Origin: Cacajao melanocephalus
Lineage: Eukaryota; Chordata; Mammalia; Primates; Pitheciidae
Direction: 5' to 3'
Assembly: GCA_963573385.1 (NCBI GenBank)
Contig: CAUYLG010022055.1
Span: 1-64,000 of the forward strand
DNA: 64,000 nt
The notes under the pieces are model-generated. The model saw only the letters and a program-made list of their open reading frames with translations. It had not been told where the DNA came from and ran no database searches. Positions 1 to 14,749 of this stretch are shown in pieces; positions within the stretch are counted from its first letter, which is position 1, and each line of letters begins with the position of its first letter. The translations under genes were made by a program, and so were the position numbers.

Positions 1-1025
1 GACACGTGTGGCTCCTCCGCCGGGAATCTCCCAGTTTGTGGGCCACAGAAACTCGTCTGAAATTGTGGCGCCCACTCGCTCTCTGTGCTTTCACTGGGAG
101 CTACAATCCTGGGCTGTTGTTAATCAGCCATTTTGGATCTCTCCCTACAAATTTCTTTATAGAGACGATGCTCTCTTTTAGAGTAAGAGAATTCTCAATT
201 TTAGATTTATCGCTCATGCCACTATTTTTTTTAATCCACAGAACAAAAATTAAATATGGGCAAGTTGGATAGTTATCCATTTAAGTTCCAAGTGTTGATT
301 GCTTTAAGAAAGTTTTTATTACCTCATTCTTCTTCAAAATAACTGTGATTCCTACCAACCCTATGGGATCATAAATAGGCCACCTGTTAGCTGAGAAATA
401 GTCCCATCTGGGTCCTTGCCAAGAAATAAACCATAGTGGCAAGAATTCATCAGTCAGTGACAGCTGAGAGTGTTCATTAAATCTCATTTGTTGTGACACT
501 TTTTGTTTCCTTTAAATACAAATCCAACAGCTTTTAGCATAGCAGTCGCATAGCTTTGGTTGTTCTAAAGTTCTGTGGGAGCTGAGGTCTGCCTGGAGTC
601 TGCAGGGAGCCAGCTCCTTGGTGCTGTGAGCATTTCATCAGCCCCCTCTCCTTTGCCCATCCCTCTGTCCCACCCCCCACCCCCTTAGGACCACTGTGTT
701 GGCCTTGGAGCTTGCTGCTCAGGAGCTGAGGGCCACCCTGAAGAGGTGACATTGAAGACTACTGGACACCCAGGGTGCTGTGGAATGAAGCCTAATTGGT
801 TCTAGGCTGTAGTTCAATGAGTTCCTGATAGTTTTGCTGATGAGCATAGACCAGCTCAGCCCAGGTTCCAAGTCATTTCCTTCTCAGTGGACAGCCTTTG
901 GCCCCTGTTGAGGAGATGCCCAAAGTATTAATAGTTTGTTAAGTTGAATGTGTACAGAAGTAGACATGCTAAGTGTTTCAACAATAATAATATCTACAAG
1001 TTGGAACATTAGTATGTACTCTTCA

Positions 1026-1215
1026 GTTCACTAGGCATTTTAAAATCAATTCATCATCTCATTTAAGTTTTACAACGTTGCTGAGAAATAGGTGGTAGAG
1101 TTTGCCTGTTGCAGGTGAGGAAACTGAGGCTTAGAGAGGTGGGGTTATTTGCCCAGGGCTCACAAGAAGTGACAGTGCTGGGACTTGGGCCCAGGTGTGT
1201 CTGGGTCCTGGAGAC
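1026..1215 (-). repeat. MIR SINE
   Basis: The core string gaggaaactgaggc followed by agagaggt, then the ggacttgggcccagg end, is the reverse complement of the tRNA-derived MIR consensus as I remember it. Diverged copy. Confidence 0.7.
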
Positions 1216-1339
1216 TTTTCTCTAAGCACAGCATCATACCGCTTCCTAGTGGCAGCCACAGCAGTGTCATGGCCATCACAGATGCCAGCTTAAGATAGGC
1301 AGGATGGGAAGGTGGGGTGCCAAGGGCTGCCAGCTCCCG

Positions 1340-1432
1340 CATCTGGCTTGGAATCCTGTCCTGCAACTTCTAGCTGTAGATGCCTGGGCAAAATGTTTTA
1401 TTTCTCTGAGCCTCCCTTTCCGTACTTAAAAA
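1340..1432 (+). repeat. MIR SINE fragment
   Basis: The order ggcttggaatcctg, tagctgtagatgcctgggcaa, then ttatttctctgagcctcc follows the sense-orientation MIR core. Short and diverged. Confidence 0.55.
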
Positions 1433-2084
1433 ACAAGCCCCCAAATAATTTTGTACAGAAAGGGAAAAGCAACCAAAGAGGAAAGGAAGTCATCAAGGCC
1501 ATCTGATAGATTTGGGGCAGCAGGCTGAGAGGAATGACTTTGTGGGAGAAAACATAGAATTCCAGTTTGGATAGGTTAAGTTTGACCTCGGGAGTGGCTC
1601 AGTGGCTTTGTCTCCAAAACCAAGTCTCCAATCATTTTAGCTCCGGGGAAGCTAAAAAATTGGAAGACAATTTTTCCATGGATTATCTTAGAATCTTGGG
1701 AGGCTGAATGGGGGTTTTTACAGGATGATTCAAGTGCATTACATTGATTGTGCACTTTATTTCTGTTATTACATTGTAATATATAATGAAGTAATTAATA
1801 CAACTCAGTATAATGTAGAATCACTGGGAGCCCTGACCGGGTTTTCCTGCAACTCCATGGTCCCATCTGGGGATGATGGGAGACGGTGACAGATCATTAG
1901 ATGATAGATTCTCATAAGGAGCACAAAGCCTAGTCCCTCTCATGCACAATTCACAATAGGGTTCGTGCTTCTATGGGAATCTAATGCCATGACTGATCTG
2001 ACAGCAGGCAGAGCTCAGAGAGTAACGCAAGTGGTAAGAAGCAGCTGTAAAAACAGATGAAGCTTGACTCTCTTGCCCACCACT

Positions 2085-2165
2085 CACCTCCTGCTGTGCA
2101 GCCCGGTTCCTAACAGGCCACGGACCAGTACCTGTCCATGGCCCCTGGGTTGGGGACTTCTGACT
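2085..2165. repeat. Old DNA-transposon end (hAT-like)
   Basis: The strings ctgtgcagcccggttcctaa, caggccacggaccagtacc and ggttggggacttctg match a common interspersed DNA-transposon end that I recognise but cannot name with certainty. Confidence 0.45.
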
Positions 2166-2199
2166 AAAGCTGTATTGTAGGGAATGAATGTACTAACGT

Positions 2200-2285
2200 C
2201 TAGAAAACATAGGATAGGGTCTGGAAAATAGCCTGTGCTGGGTACATGTTAGGTGCTCTTATTAACAATAATAAGTAGTAATACT
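2200..2285 (+). repeat. MIR/L2-like 3' fragment
   Basis: The segment agcctgtgctgggtacatgt then taggtgctcttattaacaat resembles the tail of MIR/L2 elements (normally cctggcacatagtaggcgctcaa in type). Weak. Confidence 0.4.
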
Positions 2286-3194
2286 TTAATGGAATTACCA
2301 CTCATCTAGATGAATGAGCTTTGTAAAATATGTTCAGTGAAATTTGGTCACTTTTTTTTTGGTCAAACCTTGTTATTTTTCAGTGATCAGAACAAGATAG
2401 CTTAACAGACCTTCCCCACCACATCTTTGGGCCCCTGCTGTTTGCAGACACAGTTTTCTATCTTGATGTTATATTTCTGTTGTGTGAATGTGTTTTAGAG
2501 AAAAATATGAAACTGTACTATATCACAGTGCTCAGTGGTATAGTTTTTTTAGTTTTGCTGTTATAAATCTCTACTTCTAGAAGATAGAAATTGAGCCTGA
2601 TGACATTTTCATGATGTGTGAAGGCTCTCCCTCAGTGGTGCAGAATGCATTGAAGTAAACCTAACTAGTAAAGCTTTTGTGCACTTGAGGCAATTTAACT
2701 TAATTTGTTTAAAAGGTATTTTGTCTTCACTGGATAGCACGTCTTTTGTTAATGTTTGATACTGCATTTGAATCCAAGCTAGCGAACTCTCTTTCAACAT
2801 GGCAGGATACTAAATGATTCCTCTCAGGTATTTATGTAGTGTAGTCCTCTCTGGGAGAGACTGAAACTCATGCTTTTATTCCTCTTCCAAATTAGAATTC
2901 TAAATTGTGAAACATGCTTTCATTTTTAAAAGCAAGCGAGGTCCAATTCATGGTTCCCTGAGTTCAAAAAATGTTGTCTCCCAAGTATTGCGATTTGGTT
3001 CGATGGAGCTCAGCACACTTTGGAAGTTTTCCTTTGAGCTTAATGGGCCTTTCAGAGGATTCCAACTGCAGATTAGTCCTATTCAGACAGAACTGTAGAA
3101 CTTACCGGGAACCTACTGTGAGACAGAATCCAGTCTGCTTACTCATTGCTCGGGAAGATGCCAGAGTTCTGGCACTCATCGCTCAATAAGATTT

Positions 3195-5450
3195 AATTTA
3201 TTGAACAGTCATCAAGTACCAGACCCAGCTCTAGGTTCTGTACAAGACATTGTTCCTGCCACATGGATCTTATATTCATAAGGGTGACAAATAAAATAAT
3301 TACAGCGACAAATGCTTCAAGGAAATAAACAGGGTGCTGTGCTACAGAGTAACATTGGAAGGTGACAGTGTTGTTTTTTAAAGGCCCCTCAGAGGAGGTG
3401 ACAATTACTTAAAACCTGAAGAATGACTCAAGGCCCAGGCAGTGTAGAGCCAGGAGATGAGCACTCCAGAAAACTTCTAAGGCCAAGGCCCTGAGGTGAG
3501 AAAGAGCTGGGAATGGGCCCTGGGGTAAGCAAGGTAGCACAAGGCCACTGTGCCAGAAGCAGAAGGAGCAGTGGCATCAGGTGACACTGTAAAGGCAGGC
3601 AAGGGCTAGATCAGAGATAATGGCAAGAAGTTTAGCTCTCAACCCAGGTGCAGTGGTAATCACTGAAAGGCTTTTTAGCAAGGGAAAGACATAGTCTGAT
3701 TAATGTTTTAGAAAGCACTCTGGCTGCTCTGTGGGAAGTGGATTTCAGATGGGTAAGAGTAGAAGCTGGGAGACCAGTTAAGAAGCTTTTGCAGTAGTTC
3801 AGATGGAAGATGATGCTGTTTTGGACGGCACTGGTGGCAGTGAAAATGAAGATGTAGAGGTAGGTACATACAAAATGCTTTTTAGAAATAGGCTGGTGTG
3901 GAAGGTAAGAAACAGGGAGGAAGCAAAAATGCCTTTAGGGCAGTTGGAGGAGCTAGATGGTGGTGCTGTTTACTGAAATTGGAAGATGAGATGAGAATGT
4001 CTTTGTGCAGGGCCAAATCAGGATTTTGTTTTGGAAACTGAGATGCCTGTGAGACTTCCAAGTGCAAGTGGAGGTGTCAAGTAGATATCAGAGCTACAAG
4101 TGTGGAGCTCAGAGAGGTCTGGGCTAAAGAGAGAAATGTAGGCATCATCAGCACTAGGTGGTATTTAAAACTGTATCTGCATATCCAGAAAGTATAGATA
4201 AAGAAGAAGATTCTGGGTGTGGGTAGGAAGGAAGGCATCAGCAAATGAAATGGAAACAGAGTGTCCAGAGGAGGAAAATTGGGAGCAAAAGATGGCAGAA
4301 GCTGAGCTAGGAAGATATTTCAAGAAGAAAGGATTGGTTGGTGTGTCACATGCTGCTTAGGTGCCCAGTAAGTGAAGACATGCGTGTCCTGTGTCCACTG
4401 GATGTGGCAGCCATGAAATTGTTGGTGACTCTGACAAGGGCATTTTTAGAGGGATGGGGAGAGAAGCCAGGCTGACATAGGTTTCGGAATAAAGGGGAAG
4501 TGACATAGCGGAGACAACGTGTGCAACAAACAAAACTTGTTTAAGAGGCTTTGCTGAAAAAGAAACGAGAGAAACGATAGCTGAGTGACTGATAGAGTAA
4601 GAACTGGGTTCAAGGGAATAGGTTTTGGGGTTCTGTTTGTTCATTTAATGAGAAATCCTATTGCATATGTATATGTCAGATGGAATGCTGACTAAGAGTC
4701 GTGACTGGTATGGGAGAGAAGGGATAACTGAGAGTGATGCCCTTGAGAAGCCAAGAGGGGGTTAAAATCCAGCCAGTCCTCAGGGGCCTTCCATTCTGAT
4801 CTTAAAGATGAGGCCAATGCACAGTAGACTATGGTCATATACTGATTTCTGTAGTACAAATTGTGAGTATTCTGATAGTTTAAGGGACCCACCAGATCAG
4901 GCCAGTTTGCTGAGGAGGGCTTCTAGAAGGAGGCAGTAACACACAAGTGAGACCTTGGGGCAAGGAGAGGGACAGTAGCTCTGATAGAGTTTGCCGGTGG
5001 AGCAGACAGGGATGTGTATGCAGAAGGCTGCCCTGATTGGAGGAGAGCTTTCTCCCAGAATGAGCAGTGGGAAGATACAGGTCATGTCAACCAAAACCCA
5101 ATGAGAGCTGCAGAGCGCCAAGCAGAGGAGCCGAGATCATCCGGTAGGAGCTGTCTGTACCCTCAAGTGAACAGCAGAAGTGATGAACCCAGACTGTAGC
5201 AAGATGAAAGTCACAGCCCCATTGCAGTCCCCAGACAAGGAGGGAACTGTGTGTTAAGAGTCAGGATGCGATTTTATAACCTAAGCCTGAAGTTTGGAGA
5301 CCTCAGGCCAGGGTGGCAGCCACAGAAATGGAAAGGGAGTGGAAGGCGTGAGGGATATTTGGAGGCTTCCAAACTGGTAGGGGCCAGTTGCCAGTTAGGA
5401 TATAAGGGGCAAAGAAAACAGAGAAGTTGAGGATGACCTCTGGGTGCCTA
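3195..5450 (-). repeat. Long ancient interspersed repeat block, family unresolved
   Basis: This long stretch follows the order of a familiar old mammalian repeat: a 'ttattgaacagtcatcaagt' opening, then 'cctcagaggaggtgac', 'aaggccctgaggtgag', 'actctggctgctctgtggga', 'ttgcagtagttcagatgg', 'tttactgaaattggaagatg', 'gagatgcctgtgagacttcc', 'tttcaagaagaaaggattgg' and 'gatgcccttgagaagcc'. It has no open frame. Pieces of the same family recur at 26110-26420, 27360-27760, 31680-32210, 32575-32690 and 63628-63740. I take it for a LINE-like element but cannot assign a name from memory. Confidence 0.5.
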
Positions 5451-6753
5451 GACCTAGAGTCTCATGATGTCAGGAATAGTGGGGGCTTCCTGAGATGCAG
5501 ATACACACAACTTGCCAAAAGAAGGGATTACAAATAAGGCGCTACAGAATTCTTGTAAAAGTGTTGAGACGTCAGTGCTGGAGAGAGAGTGATGTCTGAG
5601 CTAAGAGGCATCTTTTCCCTGTCAGCATAGGCGGCAATTGGGAGAGCCCTTCCCTTTCTCTGAGGGTGACTGGCAAGGTGTCAGCCGCAGGCAGCCGGCA
5701 ACCTCCAGCTTGGTATAGGCCCCACAGCCCAGCACTGGAAGAATGACAGAGAACCAGTTCCAAGGATCTCCTTTTCTCGACATGGAATTCGTTTTCACTA
5801 CTTTATTATTTTAAGATGCTTTTGCTTTGGAATATTAAATTAATTTATTCAGCCCATCCAGACACTCAGGTTTGGCAGATTACTTTTTAATTTAAAAACT
5901 TAACTAGGAACATAAAATCCAGAATTTTGTCGTCTCACTCTGTCCTCTTGTAAATGTGGTAAATGAAGTTGGAGAACAAAGGATCTGAGCTTTACTTTCT
6001 AAGGTGCCAAATGTGATTCTTTCTTACCTGCATCTATTTGTCTTGGGATTGTTCTCTCTCTTCCTCAAAAGCCTTTCAGTTCTCCTGCTTCTTTAGGGCC
6101 TGCTCCTAATCTGAGGGGCCTCAAGGGTCCAGGAAGGTCTTCCCAGCATGGGGTCAGCGCCTCTCTGAGTCCCACCACAGACTCCCGACTTCGTAACAGT
6201 GCTGTCTTTCTGCTGTAGCAAATCCTTACAGCAGTCAGGAAGGATTTGGAGTCATGTTTGTGGAAGGAAGAGATTATTAGAGTACCTGGGGGAAGGAGGA
6301 GGGGGGAAAGCCTGGGTTTCAGCTCTTGCCCTTGAGCTGCAAATTCTCAAGGACTCTTCTCTAAATCTCCTGGAATCACTGTTAGAAATCCACATTCCAC
6401 TGGAGAGCAGTGTAGGGTTATCAGTCATTTTTGAGGCCTTTCCTCCAACTCAGCTCTGACACTTTGAAAAAAACTTCAGTAGAAACCTACATAGTCAATC
6501 TCCATCTTAATAGTCTTGTTTTTCGTATTTAGCACAAAAAAATGAGATCTTTCCAGCTGGTGTATCTAAAACTTCTCTTCCATTTGTGTATAAGCACTCA
6601 CATCTGTGTACACTCACATGTACAGGCACATACCGTAAATGCCTTAGGTCTGTAACTCCTCTTAAGTGGCCAGAGGTAGCAGCTGTGTACTTCAGAACCA
6701 ACCATGCCTTCTCTGAAGTCAGACTGCTATAACTCAACAGCAGATAGAGTTAG

Positions 6754-7690
<937 letters not shown>

Positions 7691-8994
7691 ATCCAAAAAA
7701 CATCGTGGCTATGTTTTACCATTTATTACCTTCTTTCTGACCGGCCTGAGATTTATAAAGTCATGGTTGTTCATTTTAGATTGACCATGGCTTGAACTAA
7801 ATGGTCAATATGTTTTCCTGCTTTTTATAGTCTTTTTAACTGATAGGTTATGTGCTCATGCAGCCAAGTAGTAGTCTTTCTGGAGCACACAATGTGGGTA
7901 TTTCACTGATGATAAATGTATAATAATTAAAATAGTTTAGCATGATAAACATCTGGAGAGTCCCAGAGATATTGCTAACTGAGAATTAGAGCGGAGGACC
8001 TCGGAGGACTAAAAAGATTTTTTAAAACCAAAGCTATCTAGAGAGGAAGAGGGAGGGATGGAGTTTGAAGTGTACCCCTTCAAGAGTGCACAGAGACACT
8101 GAGTGCACAAGACAACTGAGTATGTTGCCAAAGTTTTACTTTAGCTAAAATGTCTAATAGAGCCCTGGTCTTGTCAAGAAAAGTGTTAGACACGATACAG
8201 AAAGGATGATTCTGGTCTTGTACTAACCTTGTTGCCCTGAACCTGAAGTGAAGCCACCAGCCTCAATGAAGACAGTCTTCAGGAAAAAGGCATTAAAGTG
8301 GTCAAGGGAGTAACTTACGGGAGCAGAGGGGGAAGGGGTAGGTTCCCATATGAAGGCAGACTGAAGATGGTGAACTGTTCTGCCTCCAGAAAGGAACATA
8401 ATCCATGTTCCTGAAGCCATGAAAGGTTTGAGTCGGGGAAAACCCTTATAAGCCAAGTTGGTGAGGGGGAAGCCTGGAGCAAATGGAGGAAAATTCACCT
8501 CCCCCTGTAGGTAGTAGTGTACTGGGGCCGGTTATTTTAAGAGGTGGTGATGGTAACCTAAAAAAAAAACAGCAGCCAGATTTTAGATCAAGTCATCCAC
8601 AAGTTATGAAGGAGACCCCGGCATGTTTTTGGCTGTCCCTAACCTCCTGTCTTATGAAGAACTCTTTGGAGGACCAATCTGAGGGAGAATTCTCCCTGTG
8701 ATCTGACTCAGACTGGAAGAACCAAAGCTTTACTATCATGGGCTCCATTCTCCAAGCCTGTGATTTTTTTCCACCACCTCTTCCTCCCTGTGTCGGACCT
8801 TTTAGCCATCATCTCGTGTCAACCAAAGAGATCATTGGAGTTGAGGAGAGATGGGGAGCAATAAGTGACACGTTTTGGTGTTGCTGCCTCTTAGCAGCTC
8901 AGATAAAAGGGTTTAGATTTGGGCAAGGGAGGGTAATACATGGTGGGAGGGAGAGTTGAGGTAGAGGCTCAAGCTATTTTCATAAAGAGGCTTA

Positions 8995-9136
<142 letters not shown>

Positions 9137-9399
9137 ACAGGCAGCAACAGCTTAGCAGTTGTGGTTGTGTTTTGATTCCCACAGCCTCACTCATTTGATG
9201 GTGAGGAAGCACGGCATGGATTAGTGGCTCGTAATCATTCGGGGCTGTGGGTCTGTCTGAGAAGATAATGCAAATGCTGGACCCTCTCTCCAAAACCTGC
9301 ACATATGCACACAACCCACACTTTGTATATAATTTGGGGGGGGTACGAGAGCCTTTGAAGCCCATCCCAGGCTCCCAGGGTAAGGACCGTTGGTAGGCA

Positions 9400-9545
9400 G
9401 CAATCCCAGACATGGATATTGGGCCTAGCCCCACTTCTGCCAGGTCGTGTCGTCTGCATCAGTTGCTTAATCTCTCTGAACCTGAGTTGTCTCAACATGG
9501 AGGGAGCCTGCCTTCCTAAGGCCCTTTCCAGCACCAATATTCTAC
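9400..9545 (+). repeat. MIR-like fragment
   Basis: The order cagttgcttaatctctctga, acctgagttgtctcaacatgg, ccttcctaaggccctttcc resembles a diverged sense MIR or related SINE. Confidence 0.4.
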
Positions 9546-9691
9546 GATGGCAGTGAGAAGGAAACTGTGTGTAAGGGAAAGATTATTATAAACAATCTTC
9601 TTGATTATTTTTTTTTAACTTAAAGATTGAGAAAGGTTGTTTCTAATTACTGCTTGACTGGATGAAAGGTATAATCAAAATATGATGCTAA

Positions 9692-10464
<773 letters not shown>

Positions 10465-10509
10465 GTGCACTGTGTCAATGAGAGACAAAGAAGCAAAACA
10501 AGACTACAG
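10465..10509 (+). CDS. GATB: GATB micro-exon carrying the MRDKE motif
   Basis: Only 45 bases long. The acceptor is ttattctag and the donor is gtgatt at 10510. The first base completes a Gly codon, followed by CTMSMRDKEAKQDY, and the last two bases start an Arg codon finished in the next exon. In bacterial GatB the equivalent string is TRSMRSKEE..DYRYFPEPDLPP, so both the order and the joint to the next exon fit the family exactly. About residues 322-335. Such a short exon is easily missed by gene finders; the phase match on both sides supports it. Confidence 0.95.
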
Positions 10510-11683
10510 GTGATTACTCCTTATGGCAAAATACTGACACATATCGGGGCTGGGGGTATTTCAAATTCATTTAAAGTTCAACGTAATGATCCTGAACAAT
10601 TTTTAGGAAGCACTTTTTGTCATTGTTGTTACATGATGGGACATCTAGACTTCCTCTTTGACATGCACACTGAGAGAAGTTCTAGTTTCTTGATTTGGTA
10701 GCCTCAGATGCCTTGTTTGACTGGTTCAGCTTCTGGAAGAACTTGTTCATCCACTTCTGTGTCAGAGTTGTCATAGTTGAGCTGAGAGGTTGGCAGCTGA
10801 GGTTGGGGCCTAGGCTGTGTTAGTCTTCTGTTCAATAACTGATTCAGTAATAACTGAATTCAGTAATTCAGTAATTAACTGAATGAAGCTCCTTGAGAAG
10901 AAATGAGAAAAGAGATGTTGATAGCGTGTTCTGACGGTAGTTCCCTTGAATCTCACGTGATGCTATTTCATTGATAAATTAAGTTGAACTACTTAATACG
11001 AGACCCACAAATAAAGCAAATAAGAACAAGCTTAAGATAAATTGAACCTTTTATTTTTTTTCTCATTGAGGTTAGCAGGTTGAAGTGTTAAGCAGCAAAG
11101 TTGTTGAGATCAGCCCACCTTTCCTTTGTGAAGGGCAGAAAGATGCAAGCGTAGCTGCTGTTATCGATGAGGATCAAAATTAGCCTGCTTCTGTGGGAAA
11201 GAAGAAACTCATAAACGCTTAGCATGAACCTCACCCCTAGAACTCCCATCGTGTGTCTGCTAGAGTCGAAATTATTTTAATTAACCGTGACCTTCCCGGG
11301 TGAGTCTGTTCTCCCAGGAAGCCGCTTTATTCCTGAGCGTTGCTCCCAGCCCTGTTGGTGTTCCTCCCCCTGAACGTGGAGTCCACCTTTCCATCTGCCC
11401 GTGGCCTCAGCATGATGCTGCAAATGATGCTGCAGGAAGCTTCCCCTGGGTTTTTTTCTTGCCTTCAGAAACCAGACTAACTCACAAAAGAGATCTGGCA
11501 GTGGGGCCACGGGTTGCATGCACTTCGAATCCGTTCCCTCCGAACCACCGCTTCTGCACACCCTGTTTTTCTGCATAAGCTCTTTGACAAAAATGGGCAG
11601 AGAGAAACCATTAATGCTGAATGAGAATAGGGAGGGACATCTTGTTTCAAATGATTACATGCGCTGGTGCAGCTTCCACATTT

Positions 11684-12040
11684 AAAAAAATTAATTCCCT
11701 TCATTTTGTAGAGAAGTTTTAGTTTTACAGTAAAATTGAGTGGAAAGTCCAGAGTTCTCATGTATTCCCCCTCCCTGCTTTGCCCCCAGAGTCTCCTGTT
11801 ATGTAGCACAGTAATGCAAGATGCTCATTTGTTACAAGGATGAACCGATATTCACACTTCCTTATTGGTTAGAGTCCATGGTTTACACTAGGCTTCACTG
11901 TTTGTGTGGTACATTGCGTGGGTTTTGACATAGGCACAGTGACATGCATCCACCATCGTGGCACACCGAGAAGTTCCCCTGCCTCACTGTGCCCTGTGCA
12001 CCACCTCTTCTTCCCTCCCTCCCTCCCTCTCCTCCAGCCG
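11684..12040 (-). repeat. Ancient L1 (L1M-type) fragment
   Basis: The strings tagttttacagtaaaattga, gtttacactaggcttcactg and tgacatgcatccaccatcg match a well-known old L1 3' region seen in many mammalian introns. Orientation is inferred and not firm. A CCCT-rich patch follows at 12013-12035. Confidence 0.45.
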
Positions 12041-12242
12041 CCACATTTTATTTAGGCAAAATCCATTCATTTCTTCTATTTCTCAAGGGTATATTTTTTT
12101 TCTTTCTATTTTTTATTTATTATGTAAATGCTGCTAAAAATAGTAGAAATGTTGAAATGGGGGGAAAGTCATCTTTCGTTCTGATAAGCAAATTGTTCTC
12201 ATTTGGTCCTATTTTCTCCAGCCTGTGTCTTTATGAAGACAT

Positions 12243-12561
12243 AGTCATGCATACATATGGATGTTTCTGTCAGCAGTGGATCACGTACGCTACAGGGGTC
12301 CCAGAAGATTCTAATATGGCACTTTTACTGTCCCTTTCTCATTCAGACATGCTTAGGTACACCATTGCCACTGTGTTACAGTTGCCTGCAGGATTCAGGA
12401 CACTTCAGTAGCCTAGGAGCAAGAGGCTGTTCCACATGGCCTGTGTGTAGTAGGCTGACCATCCAGGTTCGTGGGAGTGTACTCTGTGATGTTCCCATGA
12501 CGACATCACCTAACGGCACATCTCTAAGAATGTATCCCCATCATGAAGCAACACACAACTG
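12243..12561 (+). repeat. Non-autonomous Tigger/pogo-type DNA transposon
   Basis: It opens near tagtcatgcata and closes near gcaacacacaactg, a decayed copy of the CAGTCATGC terminal inverted repeats. Between them lie ggggtcccagaagattcta, ccattgccactgtgttacag, gtgtgtagtaggctgac and gtgtactctgtgatgttccc, in the order of this roughly 340-base element. The subfamily is not named here. Confidence 0.7.
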
Positions 12562-12867
12562 TGGACACAATTCTTGATGAACTGTGGAATGAATTGTCCA
12601 CAGTTACACATCCCAGTGTGCCTTCAAGCTTGTGTTGTGCTTCTTTCACTCATCTTATTGATCAGCATGGAGAAGGGTGGGTTTGGAGGTTTTGACATTT
12701 GTGCAAAGGCTTCCCTGGGAAACAAGATTGACATAATAGAACATTTGAAAATATTTGCAAGTAATATGGCATCTAAACACAGAAACATTCATATTACTGG
12801 GGTAAGTTTTGTTTTCCCCTTAATGCAAGGACTCCAGATTCAGGTCCCTTCTCCTCTGTCTGCCCAG

Positions 12868-13057
12868 GTTCATGCCGGAACCTAACCTGCCTCCCCTCCT
12901 GCTCTATGACGCCACATCTCTGCCCACGGGTGCAGACCCACAGCAAGTGATCAACATTGACCAGATTCGGGAAACGCTCCCGGAGCTCCCCAGAGTGACC
13001 CGAGAGAGGCTTGTCCAGGAGTATGGGATGCTGCCGGAACACAGCTTCACTTTGCTG
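12868..13057 (+). CDS. GATB: GATB coding exon (MPEPNLPP motif, start of helical linker)
   Basis: The acceptor is tctgcccag and the donor gtaggt at 13058. The first base completes Arg, then [19 protein letters not shown], a segment with [20 protein letters not shown], and the end [16 protein letters not shown]. The [11 protein letters not shown] joint with the preceding micro-exon is the signature that closes the GatB core domain; the remainder leads into the helical tail. Length is 190 nt, about residues 336-399. Several residues (the T in LPTGAD, R in LPRVTR, P in MLPEH) differ from the human protein as I recall it. Confidence 0.96.
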
Positions 13058-14749
13058 GTAGGTCTCAATCCGATGCCAAGACAGTCCTGGTTCAGCAGAG
13101 TTAGCAGTGCCCTACAGAGGCCCTGGCACACACAGGCTGCCATGGGCTTTAAGTGGAGTGGGCACATTTCTTGGGTTGGAATAAGGATGTTACTGAGAAG
13201 AATAAGATGTAGTAACCTTTGCTCATTACCCTTTATGGTAAATGCTCCTCATACAACCAGGAGATGAAACACAATCTCATGTTAGTCATTTCTTCAATGT
13301 AGAAATGAACACCTGCCCACAGAAGCTGTGGAGACTTCTTGAAGACTGTCCAAATGTTGTGGATGAGTTTTTCCCACGTGTCTGAAGGACAAAAGAAAAT
13401 CAATGTATAGGGTTTCTAGATGTCTGGCAGTATTAAACCATGACAGGGCTGGCGGGATGTTGGGTTCTCAGAAGCCAGCCAGTTGTTTTGCCAATTTCAG
13501 AAGAAAATGTTTATTCCACACAAAATGCTGAAAACTCTGACTAAAAGTATCAGTCCTTTGAGGCCTGAGGCTGCGTCTGACGGGGCCGGTGGAGAGCCTG
13601 ACACAGTCGAGATCTGCTTAGGGATTTTCCATCCTTTTCGAAGCTGCTTGGGGCTATGTGGTTTCTTTTGTTATGACAGCATTAAAGTGATGCAGCATCA
13701 GTGAGTGTAGCATTTTGTCACAGTTGTCATCTTGTCTGTTAGGAAGGAAGTGGGAAGTTTTGTTTCTGCGTCTTCCAGGAAATCGGTATATGCCACACTC
13801 GTTTTGGGGGCAGCAAGATCTGTGGAAACTCTGAATTTTTGCTTTTTAGATGGCCAATCATAACTACATTGGGATGCTGGAATATACATATTTATGTGTC
13901 TATTTATGCACTTTCAATAACAGCATCGTAGTATTTACAGTGCAACGTAGGTAGTCAGATGTGTGTTGAATGATTGATTCTCTCTTTATCATCCTGATAT
14001 CAGCTACTTGGGAGAAGCAGAGTTGGTCACTGCTTGCTATGGGCTGCTGTTTTATCTTCTTCTTACCTCTCTGGCAATTACGTCACTGTCTTTTAAGTAC
14101 TTATTAGTGTGTGTTGCTCAGCATCTTGAAGGCAAGGACTGCTTCATCTTCTCTGTTACTCAGCACAGATACACATATCAGCAGTGCTTAATGCCACACT
14201 TTGACTATGACTCAGTCAGCATTCCGTACAGAGCACCTCTTAACCCAAAGCCTCTTAGAATTCATGTATTTTTCCTAGGTTGATGTAAGAAAACTACGTT
14301 TTAGTCTTATATACCTTCCCCACCATCTTGACACTTGAGTTTCCAACCTACTTGAAATAAACTGAATCCCAGCCCTACATTTTATTACGATTTGTGAAAT
14401 TACAAAGGAGATGGGAGGAAGGGACCAAGGCTACTCAGCCTCAAAGACTTAAGTTACCTCCCTCCAGTCGGCAGGAGGCAAAGCCAAGCCTTTGAGGTAG
14501 TGTGTGATGAACAAAGAAGCCAAGGTTTCTTTGCTCAAAATGTGATTTCAGAGAGAAATCCACTATATATAACATTAATTTTTGTGTGTGTATATTAGCT
14601 GTCTCCATAAGAGAGTGATAGAAACTTTCAGAATCTCTTCTCAAGAATACAGCTGTTTCTGTTTAAGGCACTGTATGAGGGTCTATGCCCCTTCAGAGGG
14701 CATTTCCATAGGATTGTCACTCTTGGCCATTGATGAGAGGTGATGGGGA

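Larger units (their letters stand above)
10510..12867 (+). other. GATB: GATB intron
   Basis: It contains a short degenerate repeat (attcagtaat units) at 10836-10885, an ancient L1 fragment at 11684-12040 with a CCCT-rich patch, and a Tigger-like DNA transposon at 12243-12561. I see nothing recognisable in 10890-11680. Confidence 0.8.

Noticed and set aside
1..250. Start of window as a promoter or first exon
   Set aside because: Looks repeat-like (ctgggctgttgttaatcagc...) but I could not place it; no CpG island, and the visible GATB exons are from the middle of the gene.
11944..12411. 155-codon + strand frame
   Set aside because: Runs through an L1 fragment, low-complexity CCCT sequence and a Tigger-like element; no gene signal.
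12868..13057. Bacterial or mitochondrial insert (GatB is of bacterial type)
   Set aside because: The sequence is split by spliceosomal introns with primate repeats and codon use; it is the normal nuclear gene for a mitochondrial protein.
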